IMG/VR virus record: IMGVR_UViG_3300025704_000077
Location: 1 to 31,865 of that record
Reading direction: 5' to 3' (one strand)
Length of the DNA stretch: 31,865 bases
From: a virus
Shown: positions 5,266 to 10,996 of the stretch, piece by piece
Layout of the letters: each line of letters begins with the position of its first letter
Numbering within the stretch: the first letter of the stretch is position 1
Made by a program: the position numbers and the translations under genes
Notes under the pieces: generated by a model
Databases searched by the model: none
What the model was told of the DNA's origin: nothing
The model's input: only the letters and a program-made list of their open reading frames with translations

Positions 5266-5320
5266 CTGTATGAATAACCAGTAGATACTGTATGAATGTA
5301 CAGCCTGTATGGATATACAG
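5266..5320. promoter_or_regulatory. Three tandem LexA (SOS) boxes
   Basis: Three copies of CTG-N10-CAG: CTGTATGAATAACCAG (5266-5281), CTGTATGAATGTACAG (5288-5303) and CTGTATGGATATACAG (5305-5320). With flanks the second reads TACTGTATGAATGTACAGCC, close to the gammaproteobacterial consensus. Start-to-start spacing is 22 and 17 bp. The nearest downstream gene leftward starts at 4924; rightward there is no plus-strand gene. Several boxes in a row are usual in tightly repressed SOS promoters such as those of colicins. Confidence 0.75.
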
Positions 5321-5410
5321 TAGTAGAGCTGCAAACAGTGGTTTTTATATCCTCTGTAATATCAGCGGCAGAGCGGCTAGATTCTATTCCGTGGCGTAGG
5401 TTGTGGCAAA

Positions 5411-5425
5411 TGATAATGATTCTCA
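5411..5425. promoter_or_regulatory. Fur box, strong match
   Basis: TGATAATGATTCTCA matches the 7-1-7 Fur consensus at 13 of 14 positions. An identical 15-mer lies 34 bp further right. It stands about 90 bp right of the LexA boxes. Confidence 0.65.
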
Positions 5426-5444
5426 TTTACAAACCCGTGATAGA

Positions 5445-5459
5445 TGATAATGATTCTCA
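5445..5459. promoter_or_regulatory. Fur box, strong match (second copy)
   Basis: The same 15-mer, TGATAATGATTCTCA, 13 of 14 to the Fur consensus. The centre-to-centre spacing of 34 bp from the first copy is about three helical turns, so dimers at the two sites could lie on roughly the same face of DNA. Confidence 0.65.
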
Positions 5460-5528
5460 TTCGCATCCATACGGGGGTAACGCCACCGCCCCACATACGA
5501 TATACCACCTCAGATTTTTGTAACAAAA

Positions 5529-5584
5529 TTAAGACCCCTTAGACAAAGGTAGCGAAGCCCAGTTAAAGTGCTAAGAGGTCTTAA
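5529..5584. repeat. 14-bp inverted repeat near the genome-end region
   Basis: TTAAGACCCCTTAG (5529-5542) is the inverse of CTAAGAGGTCTTAA (5571-5584) with one mismatch; the arms are 28 bases apart. It could be a bidirectional terminator, a terminase recognition or cutting site, or a recombination site. There is no T tract directly after either arm. Confidence 0.5.
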
Positions 5585-5680
5585 TATATCAATAAGGAGG
5601 GGCTGGTGGGGGGTATCCCTAAACCAGTGTTAAAGTATCCTACATTACCTGTACTTATACCCTAGGTAATATTCATCACT

Positions 5681-5709
5681 CTTTAACATCCTTAAACATT
5701 CCTAAACAT
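5681..5709 (+). repeat. Short AAACAT repeats
   Basis: CTTTAACAT, CCTTAAACATT and CCTAAACATA follow one another with a period of about 10 bp. In T7, arrays of short CCTAAAG-type repeats flank the terminal redundancy, so a comparable role at the genome end is possible. A related array in the opposite orientation lies upstream of the capsid gene. Confidence 0.4.
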
Positions 5710-5763
5710 ACTTCTATATACTATAGGTATGTAAAGGGGGGGAGGGGGTCTGTATTCCTATAA

Positions 5764-5787
5764 GGGGCATGACCTTTTAAACCCAGT
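5764..5787 (-). promoter_or_regulatory. Conserved element, copy 1 (after last late gene)
   Basis: The minus strand reads ACTGGGTTTA then AAAGGTCATGCCCC, shared almost exactly with a copy at 29962-29984 at the start of the structural block. It begins at the stop codon of the last late gene. Occurrence at the head of the late genes and at the right end parallels T7 late and right-end promoters, so a phage RNA-polymerase promoter is possible. Confidence 0.4.
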
Positions 5788-6143
5788 CATAGCAAGGGAT
5801 TCTCACTTAGCTTTTTAAGGCTTCCTTTAATGCTTTTAACTTGTTCTTTAAGGACAACCAGCTCTTTTTCAATACCGCTTGTGCTTGGGATACTAAGGCT
5901 GCCAACTTTCTCATCCAAGTTATTAATCCTGCCACGCAGTTGTTCAATTTCTTTTCCAATTTTTCCAATGTCATTATCTTCTACCCTTGTTTCTAGTTTA
6001 ACTAAACGTGACTCTAACGCTGTAGAGTCTACATTTGCTTCCAGTGTTGCCACCTTCTCTTGTAATGTTCCGTATCCAATGGCAGCACCAGCGATTGTAC
6101 TAGCTAGTCCTACCCATACGGAGAATGTTTTAACGTCCATCAT
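5787..6143 (-). CDS. Membrane-anchored coiled-coil protein (118 aa)
   Basis: A hydrophobic N-terminal helix (VWVGLASTIAGAAIGYGTL, residues 9-27) is followed by a long heptad-patterned coiled coil (LQEKVATLEANV, LVKLETRVED, IEQLRGRINNLDEKVGSL) and a second helical block ending LKKLSENPLL. The shape, N-terminal anchor plus coiled coil, fits an inner-membrane spanin or another envelope protein, but there is no partner lipoprotein in the expected overlapping position. The ATG overlaps the previous TGA and two ATGs are in tandem. It is the last late gene. Function is inferred from architecture only. Confidence 0.6.
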   Translation of the reverse strand: MMDVKTFSVWVGLASTIAGAAIGYGTLQEKVATLEANVDSTALESRLVKLETRVEDNDIGKIGKEIEQLRGRINNLDEKVGSLSIPSTSGIEKELVVLKEQVKSIKGSLKKLSENPLL

Positions 6144-6931
6144 CTTAGCATCATCTCCAAGTTAGGGATTTGTGCATAATAGTCCTGCATATCACCTTCA
6201 ACAGTCATACTATACTCGTCCCAAGCTACGTTAAGGGCTGTAGGGTTGAGTTCATCAATTGTTATAGTCACTGTATCAAAGAATGCTTGAGTTGTTTGAG
6301 TGTCTATTACAAGTTGAGCTATGGTATCAACTATCTGTATGTCTTGTGAGTAGGCTTCAATCATATTCTTTGTCATGGAAGCTTCAAGCATAGAATCAAT
6401 ACTAGTGTTATACTGCTCTACATCATCTTGCTTAATCTCAACTAAGTCATTTGTAACTGCATACTCTTGTGCGTTTATCACTTGTTCCTGATTACCAGTG
6501 GCTATTATCTCTGCTACCTCTGTCACCTGTGCTATATCGCTTGCTGCTTCGATTAGGGACTCTTTAGCAACCTCATAGTCATACTGCTTGTCTTCTATTA
6601 AACTGTCTAAGGCTACAGCTGTGACAGCCTCTGGGGTACTATTAACTAATCCCTCAGTATAGAATGTATTAAAAGCATTTATTTGGTATTGCTTAAGCTT
6701 GTACTGGTCTCCTGTATATTGATTAAAGATAACAGTGTTGCCTTTCTCCATAGACTCTTGAGTCATTTGAGTAAACTCTGACAAGCCTTTATCGATAGTG
6801 TTATCAATGTCGTTTATACTTTCCTGTAATGAGCTTGGGATGTACAGACCGCCCGCTCTTGCTTCGTTTGATAACAGGAGCATCAGGCACAGTATCAGGG
6901 TGTTCTTTATAATATTTAGTTGCTTTATCAC
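6140..6931 (-). CDS. Secreted or virion-associated helical protein, unknown (263 aa)
   Basis: It starts with GTG at 6931, preceded by AGGAGG at eight bases, and opens with a typical Sec signal peptide: IKQLNIIKN, a hydrophobic core TLILCLMLLL, and a likely cleavage after SNEARA. The mature part (GGLYIPSSLQESINDIDNTI and onward) is acidic, helical and without cysteines. Its first 128 bases overlap the upstream gene in another frame, so the signal peptide is encoded inside that gene's C-terminus. It is followed with ATGA coupling by the coiled-coil protein. I do not recognise a family; export plus position suggests lysis or envelope function. Confidence 0.65.
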   Translation of the reverse strand: MIKQLNIIKNTLILCLMLLLSNEARAGGLYIPSSLQESINDIDNTIDKGLSEFTQMTQESMEKGNTVIFNQYTGDQYKLKQYQINAFNTFYTEGLVNSTPEAVTAVALDSLIEDKQYDYEVAKESLIEAASDIAQVTEVAEIIATGNQEQVINAQEYAVTNDLVEIKQDDVEQYNTSIDSMLEASMTKNMIEAYSQDIQIVDTIAQLVIDTQTTQAFFDTVTITIDELNPTALNVAWDEYSMTVEGDMQDYYAQIPNLEMMLR

Positions 6932-7343
6932 CGATCAGTCCTCCTATCGGGCATGGGGTTTTTGCGTTTAACATCGCATGAAATACTCTAGGGTCATTAC
7001 ATAGTACACTGGTAGCAGCAACTTTTAAGCCGAGGTGTTCTAACTGTCTAGATAGCTTAAGCAGCTCACAGGTTTCATCTCTTGTAGAAGAACCGTAAGA
7101 TAAGCCTATCTGTAAAGTCTGAACCCCTCTCCCATTCGATACAACACAAATATCTTGGTTGTAAACTGGGGCAGCTGCGCCTACTGCTGTGGGTACGGGT
7201 GTACCTTCTTGACTGACAATAGAGGTCGTTGTTGTGGTAATAGTCTCTGCTTGTGTGTTGTTACTAAAGTCACCCTGCTCTGCATCATTAGCCATCACAG
7301 GGGAGCTTAAGAACACAAACATTATTAGTTTTTTTAAATCCAT
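6804..7343 (-). CDS. Secreted protein of unknown function (179 aa)
   Basis: MDLKKLIMFVFLSSPVMAND looks like a Sec signal peptide with cleavage after VMA. It continues with a Thr-rich linker (ETITTTTTSIVSQ), then a cysteine-containing domain: ICVVSNGRGVQTLQIGLSYG, TCELLKLSRQLEHLGLKVAA, and cysteines in SVLCNDPRVF and KTPCPIGG, which in the periplasm could form disulfides. The C-terminus is basic (KSGRSVHPKLITGKYKRH). Its ATG overlaps the end of large terminase by 10 bases. The last 128 bases also encode the signal peptide of the next gene. A similar position after the terminase is common for small virion-associated or lysis proteins; not recognised. Confidence 0.65.
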   Translation of the reverse strand: MDLKKLIMFVFLSSPVMANDAEQGDFSNNTQAETITTTTTSIVSQEGTPVPTAVGAAAPVYNQDICVVSNGRGVQTLQIGLSYGSSTRDETCELLKLSRQLEHLGLKVAATSVLCNDPRVFHAMLNAKTPCPIGGLIGDKATKYYKEHPDTVPDAPVIKRSKSGRSVHPKLITGKYKRH

Positions 7344-9004
7344 GTGTTAGCTCTTTGGGGTGAATTAACATTATAGCCGTTAACAAACTTATCTATCTCG
7401 TCCATCAATAGCTTATTCTTTCTTTCTTGCATTTCTCCTTCTACATCAGCAGCCATCTGTTCTACCCAATAGGCTACACCCATCGCTAGTGCATCCAATC
7501 TATCGTCATGCGCTAGTGATCCCCTATCCTTCGTTATACGAGTCATCTGGTACGTTAACATATACCTCTGAGCCTTCTCAGGCGGATGGTGTTGAACGCT
7601 GTCAAAGTCCTTTTGGATAACTTTAGGATCGAATATGAGCTTGTGTTGATTCATTACAGGCTCTAGTGTGTCTATTATACGTAGTTCTTTCTGCTTACTG
7701 TGTCGTACTTCCTCAGTAGTAACTGGATATATCTTTTTCAAGAAAGGTTTCAGTAGTTCTGTAAACATACCGTCACCAAAGTTACTTTCCACCAGTACAG
7801 CGTTTACTTTATGTTCCTTCGCTATGTTACATAACTTCGTTAGCGTAGTTTCATCGTAACCGCCTTGAATACCTGAACAGTCTGAGACGTACAAGTAGCC
7901 GTTTAACATCTTAACAACAGCATAAGCTGTTTCATCTTGACCTCTACCAGATGGATCAATCACTAATACCGAACCATCGTACTCTATGTAGTCTCCTAGA
8001 ATCGCTTCTGGGGCGTAGTACTTGTCACCCGCCAGTCCTACATTAGGTAGGTCACTAACAGGCTTCATAACGCCATACACGAGCTTCTCGGGTGCTTTAT
8101 CGTTGTCTATCGACATCACCATAAGATCATTAAGCTTCAATGGGTATCTATCCATGTCTGCTAGACTTGTGTCTAACATAAACTGCAATGCAAAACCTGA
8201 ACGTCCGTAAGATAGTTCACGTTCCATTAAGTCCTCATCATCAAATCGCAGAGGATCTACGGGATTGCCGTCTAAGGGACTTTCTGCATTGTGCATAGCA
8301 TCCCAAAGGGTAGGTGCTAAACGTGCGCCATACGACTTCTCAGCCTTCTCTATGGACGGGTATCTAGCAGTCCAGACTCTCATCTGATAACCACGTTCTG
8401 TGAGTGTGTTATATAGACTCATCTCACACTGTGGTGTACCAAGATAAAGAATCTTACCCTCTGGTTTTAGTACCGCATCAAATTCTTTAACAGCTTCACC
8501 TAATTTCTCGCGCATCATTTGCGTCATAGAATTGTTAGGTACTTCGATGTCATCTGCGATAATGATGTCTGCCCGACTGCCCGTTAGCTGTCCAGTAATC
8601 CCGACAGATTTAACTGACGGACTACCAGACGCTAAAGCGGGTCTTACATCAAACGCGATCTTACTCCACCTTTGCTCACTTGTTGCTATGAGATGTTGGC
8701 ATATTGGGAGTTCTAAGATCAGACGTTGTGTGAATGTGGAAAAATCGTCAGCTCTTTGTTTTGATGCTGACACTACCATGAACTTCTTTTGTGGATCGAG
8801 AAGTAATTGGTGTACCACGAATGCTGCTGTAATGTATGACTTACCTACACCACGGAATGCTTCAATGATTGCTCTACGAGGACAGTTCTGAATGTACTCT
8901 GCCATATCGTATTGAACTGGAGTTGGATCAGGCAAGTTGAGATGCTTCCACACTATATACATAAAGTTACGGAAGTCTTTTAGTTGCTCTGGCATCTTTT
9001 CCAT
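7334..9004 (-). CDS. Terminase large subunit (T7 gp19-like, DNA maturase B)
   Basis: The packaging motor ATPase and nuclease that pumps and cuts concatemeric DNA. Visible motifs: Walker A AFRGVGKS at 49-56 (Lys55), Walker B IIIADDIE at 147-154, the coupling motif LYLGTPQ at 186-192, the nuclease aspartate in VLVIDPSGRG (Asp350), a probable second acidic site AVLVESNFGDG (about 402-412) and the C-terminal HDDRLDALA at 499-507. At 556 residues it is close to T7 gp19. AAGGA lies six bases before the ATG. It follows the small basic protein, HNH protein and small terminase, and overlaps the next gene by 10 bases. Confidence 0.95.
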   Translation of the reverse strand: MEKMPEQLKDFRNFMYIVWKHLNLPDPTPVQYDMAEYIQNCPRRAIIEAFRGVGKSYITAAFVVHQLLLDPQKKFMVVSASKQRADDFSTFTQRLILELPICQHLIATSEQRWSKIAFDVRPALASGSPSVKSVGITGQLTGSRADIIIADDIEVPNNSMTQMMREKLGEAVKEFDAVLKPEGKILYLGTPQCEMSLYNTLTERGYQMRVWTARYPSIEKAEKSYGARLAPTLWDAMHNAESPLDGNPVDPLRFDDEDLMERELSYGRSGFALQFMLDTSLADMDRYPLKLNDLMVMSIDNDKAPEKLVYGVMKPVSDLPNVGLAGDKYYAPEAILGDYIEYDGSVLVIDPSGRGQDETAYAVVKMLNGYLYVSDCSGIQGGYDETTLTKLCNIAKEHKVNAVLVESNFGDGMFTELLKPFLKKIYPVTTEEVRHSKQKELRIIDTLEPVMNQHKLIFDPKVIQKDFDSVQHHPPEKAQRYMLTYQMTRITKDRGSLAHDDRLDALAMGVAYWVEQMAADVEGEMQERKNKLLMDEIDKFVNGYNVNSPQRANTWI

Positions 9005-9006
9005 TA

Positions 9007-9138
9007 TTAATCCTTCTTCTTGAAACCTATCTTAAGTTTAGCGTAAGCTTTAGGAGAGATGGTTGATTTCTTTTTAGATCGACTAATGCCTTTCTTTTTT
9101 CTTGCGTTAATATTTGCGTATAAACCTTTACTAGCCAT
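9007..9138 (-). CDS. Small basic conserved phage protein (43 aa)
   Basis: MASKGLYANINARKKKGISR then SKKKSTISPKAYAKLKIGF and a KKKD end. The motif KGLYANIN-RKK recurs in small proteins of unknown function encoded beside terminase genes in many phages. The protein is extremely basic, so DNA or RNA contact is likely. It overlaps the end of the HNH gene by eight bases, its AGGAG lying inside that gene, and ends two bases before the terminase start. Confidence 0.7.
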   Translation of the reverse strand: MASKGLYANINARKKKGISRSKKKSTISPKAYAKLKIGFKKKD

Positions 9139-9352
9139 TTCTGCTCCTGTTCTTTTTCTTACTTTGTATTCTTAAGTTACTTGTAGATTTGTTTTGCGGG
9201 TTTCTGTCTTTATGGTCTACGTCCTTACCAGCGACAGCCGCAGCACCTCTCTTCTTGATCATTAACGACCTCGATGTGTTACGCGCTGCTCTTCTTTTCT
9301 TTTGTTTATCGCTGCTATGGTAATTAGCGTATTCTTTCTTATAGTTTCTCAA
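9131..9352 (-). CDS. HNH-type endonuclease (73 aa)
   Basis: A small basic protein with the C-terminal HNH signature DVDHKDRNPQNKSTSNLRI (about residues 45-63): His47 of the DH pair and the Asn of SNLR are in the usual spacing, and an N-terminal YKKEYANYHSSDKQKKRRAA helix precedes it. The start is TTG at 9352, with GAGGAG eight bases upstream; its TTGA overlaps the stop of the small terminase gene. HNH proteins beside terminase genes have been shown in other phages to assist terminase cleavage; here the role is inferred. There are no zinc cysteines, so it is a minimal HNH. Confidence 0.75.
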   Translation of the reverse strand: MRNYKKEYANYHSSDKQKKRRAARNTSRSLMIKKRGAAAVAGKDVDHKDRNPQNKSTSNLRIQSKKKNRSRNG

Positions 9353-9555
9353 TGGGACATCTCCTCAAAGGGTAATGCCTCCAGTAAGTTAGCCATAGGA
9401 GACTCTGATGTTACAACCTCGTGAACAGCTCCGTTATCTTTTAGGAACTTAGTCGCTACTGACAATTCTGATGCAGATGCTTCACCTGATTTAACTTTCT
9501 GTAACAAGTCTTTAGCTACACTGTCGTGCAGTTCGTCTAATATTTTAGTATCCAT
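9349..9555 (-). CDS. Terminase small subunit (T7 gp18-like, DNA maturase A)
   Basis: A 68-residue helical protein: LHDSVAKDLLQKVKSGEASA then SELSVATKFLKDNGAVHEVV. The -LL-KVKSGEASASELSVA-KFLKDNG- pattern is typical of small terminase subunits of T7-like marine phages, in which it forms the DNA-recognition component of the packaging complex. It is short compared with T7 gp18 (89 aa). It lies between the holin and the HNH gene, as in T7 where holin, small terminase, spanin and large terminase are clustered. Confidence 0.75.
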   Translation of the reverse strand: MDTKILDELHDSVAKDLLQKVKSGEASASELSVATKFLKDNGAVHEVVTSESPMANLLEALPFEEMSH

Positions 9556-9558
9556 AAT

Positions 9559-9951
9559 TTATCCTTTCATAACCTTTGCAATCTTCTCACCACTACGTCC
9601 TACGACATAGCCGCCTAAGCCAAGCTGTAGTAACGCCCAAGCTTCATCACGAAGGGGCGTAGCAAATAACCCGAAGGTATCGCCTACAGCGAGTGCAAGA
9701 AAGGTTAACATTGTTATTGGTCTCCATGCTGCAACGATGAAGTGTTCGCTTTGAGCTTCTGCTGCAACAATCTTTTGCTGCCCCTCAATACGAGAGGTTT
9801 CGTAGTCAAATACACGCTGCATAGCGGAAGCTTGGACATCGAGTAGATGCCCTTTTGCTTTCAATCGTTCATCATCACTAGTGTGTAGTTTGTCCACTAA
9901 CTCTGCGGCTGGTTTAAAGATACCAGCAATCAAGTCTGTTACACCTAACAT
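9559..9951 (-). CDS. Holin of the 3TM type
   Basis: A 130-residue protein with an amphipathic N-terminus (GVTDLIAGIFKPAAELVDKL), a charged helical middle and two or three hydrophobic helices: FIVAAWRPITMLTFLALAV at about 71-89, GLFATPLRDEAWALLQLGLG at about 94-113, then GGYVVGRSGEKIAKVM. The GRSGEK ending is typical of 3TM holins, which form the inner-membrane lesion that triggers lysis. The N-terminal helix may be the third membrane element. AGGAG is properly spaced before the ATG. Its place next to the small terminase agrees with T7 (gene 17.5 holin). Confidence 0.75.
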   Translation of the reverse strand: MLGVTDLIAGIFKPAAELVDKLHTSDDERLKAKGHLLDVQASAMQRVFDYETSRIEGQQKIVAAEAQSEHFIVAAWRPITMLTFLALAVGDTFGLFATPLRDEAWALLQLGLGGYVVGRSGEKIAKVMKG

Positions 9952-9952
9952 A

Positions 9953-10174
9953 TTATACTCCTAGTAATTTGAGGGCTGAGAACAATCCCATAGATTGACT
10001 CCAATAAACAACAGCACCACCCACAACTAACCACTTGATTTGTAGCAGGGTGCGGTTGATGCTATCCAGCATCCCTCTAAGCTCATTGGCGTTAGCCGTA
10101 AGCATCTTAAGTTGTTCGTCCTGTAGATCGACTCGCCATTCCAAGCGTTCTACTTGTTGTTTTAGTTCTTCCAT
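9953..10174 (-). CDS. Coiled-coil protein with C-terminal membrane helix (73 aa)
   Basis: MEELKQQVERLEWRVDLQDE begins a coiled coil to about residue 46, followed by a hydrophobic helix (WLVVGGAVVYWSQSMGLFSAL). The tail-anchored layout suggests an inner-membrane protein with a cytosolic coiled coil, perhaps a holin partner or antiholin as it directly precedes the holin. AAGGA is seven bases before the ATG. Not assigned to a family. Confidence 0.55.
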   Translation of the reverse strand: MEELKQQVERLEWRVDLQDEQLKMLTANANELRGMLDSINRTLLQIKWLVVGGAVVYWSQSMGLFSALKLLGV

Positions 10175-10177
10175 TGG

Positions 10178-10738
10178 TTATCCTTGGATTATTAATTGGT
10201 AGCTTAAACTGTGACTGGGAGCTCCCCCATTTATTTCAGGGAACAAAGTTATTGTGTCTGAACCCCAAGCTGATACTTTAAGGTTATTAAACCTCCCGCC
10301 ACCATAAGCCAAACGTCCCATACAGGTAGTTACAGTATCGTGAGCTTGCTGTGTCCCTGTCTGGTTAAAGTAATTGTAAGAACAAGCATATGCTGATGTT
10401 GTTGCGCTTGTCTTAGTCGCATTACCAAAGCTGATGTTGTAATTGGCTGATGAGTTCGATACATCTTCTAAGTTAAATCTACAGATAACGTGCTTTGCTT
10501 CAAAACCTAAAGACGGTGTAGTTATTGTAGCTGTGCTTGCAGAGTTGTAAGTTCCCGTAATAATTTTAGTGTTTAGTCCAGCATCATCAATACCTGTCAA
10601 AGATGACCCATTAAATGTAGGTGTACCATATCTATCGTTAGGTATTGTCCCAGATGATAATTTACTTGCGTTAAGATTGGAGGTACTCGTAAGTACCCCC
10701 GTTGTGTTAAAGTCTGCTAAGGTTCTTGCCTTAGTCAT
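10178..10738 (-). CDS. Short tail-fibre-like protein (186 aa)
   Basis: The N-terminus (MTKARTLADFNTTGVLTSTS, LNASKLSSGTIPNDRYGTP) has the pattern seen in phage tail-fibre and tip proteins, repeats of the type 'LNASKLSSGTIP'. The rest is Ser/Thr/Asn-rich and beta-strand-like with three cysteines, ending SHSLSYQLIIQG. It is encoded just after the main fibre and a 77-residue protein, so it is probably an accessory fibre, tip adhesin or fibre chaperone. GAGGT lies before the ATG. Host-recognition function is inferred from composition and position. Confidence 0.6.
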   Translation of the reverse strand: MTKARTLADFNTTGVLTSTSNLNASKLSSGTIPNDRYGTPTFNGSSLTGIDDAGLNTKIITGTYNSASTATITTPSLGFEAKHVICRFNLEDVSNSSANYNISFGNATKTSATTSAYACSYNYFNQTGTQQAHDTVTTCMGRLAYGGGRFNNLKVSAWGSDTITLFPEINGGAPSHSLSYQLIIQG

Positions 10739-10759
10739 AATGAGTTACCTCTTTTTAAT

Positions 10760-10993
10760 TTAAGACGGGTTTCTCTGTGCGTCAGTTGGTGGTATGTTAT
10801 AGATTACTCTAGGCTGAAAAGTTGTTTCTCCAGTTGCATAACCTCTTTGTACGTCTACAACGTCAGCGGTATCGACTAAACTGTCAGCTAAAACTACTGC
10901 GGCTGTATGTGCCTCTTCTCTTGAATCGTGATTGCTGTGTAATACTTGTTCAGTTAGACCATCTGCGTTAATTCTTGTATATCCTACTCTCAT
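10760..10993 (-). CDS. Hypothetical protein beside tail fibre (77 aa)
   Basis: MRVGYTRINADGLTEQVLHS continues with a helix (EEAHTAAVVLADSLVD) and a beta part, ending YNIPPTDAQRNPS. A strong AGGAGG stands before the ATG, three bases after the tail-fibre stop codon. Small proteins at this place may be fibre assembly factors, but I recognise no family. Confidence 0.55.
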   Translation of the reverse strand: MRVGYTRINADGLTEQVLHSNHDSREEAHTAAVVLADSLVDTADVVDVQRGYATGETTFQPRVIYNIPPTDAQRNPS

Positions 10994-10996
10994 TCT

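Larger units (their letters stand above)
5079..5786. other. Gene-poor junction between late and early regions
   Basis: About 700 bp without a convincing gene. Open frames here (minus 5235-5426, plus 5296-5523) run through operator sequences, lack ribosome-binding sites and read as translated repeats. The stretch holds, from right to left, G-rich tracts (5596-5613 and 5736-5748), short AAACAT repeats (5681-5709), a 7-bp inverted repeat ATTACCT/AGGTAAT (5644-5670), a 14-bp inverted repeat (5529-5584), two Fur-like boxes and three LexA-like boxes. Late genes end at 5787 and early genes begin near 4924, so this is probably where the linear genome ends join in the circular or concatemeric form. 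The exact terminal repeat cannot be defined from one window. Confidence 0.55.

Noticed and set aside
5235-5523. Open frames on both strands through the SOS and Fur boxes (63 aa minus, 75 aa plus)
   Set aside because: They translate operator repeats (for example MRIIIIC, YIHTVSTGYSYSVSV), have no ribosome-binding site and start inside Fur boxes.
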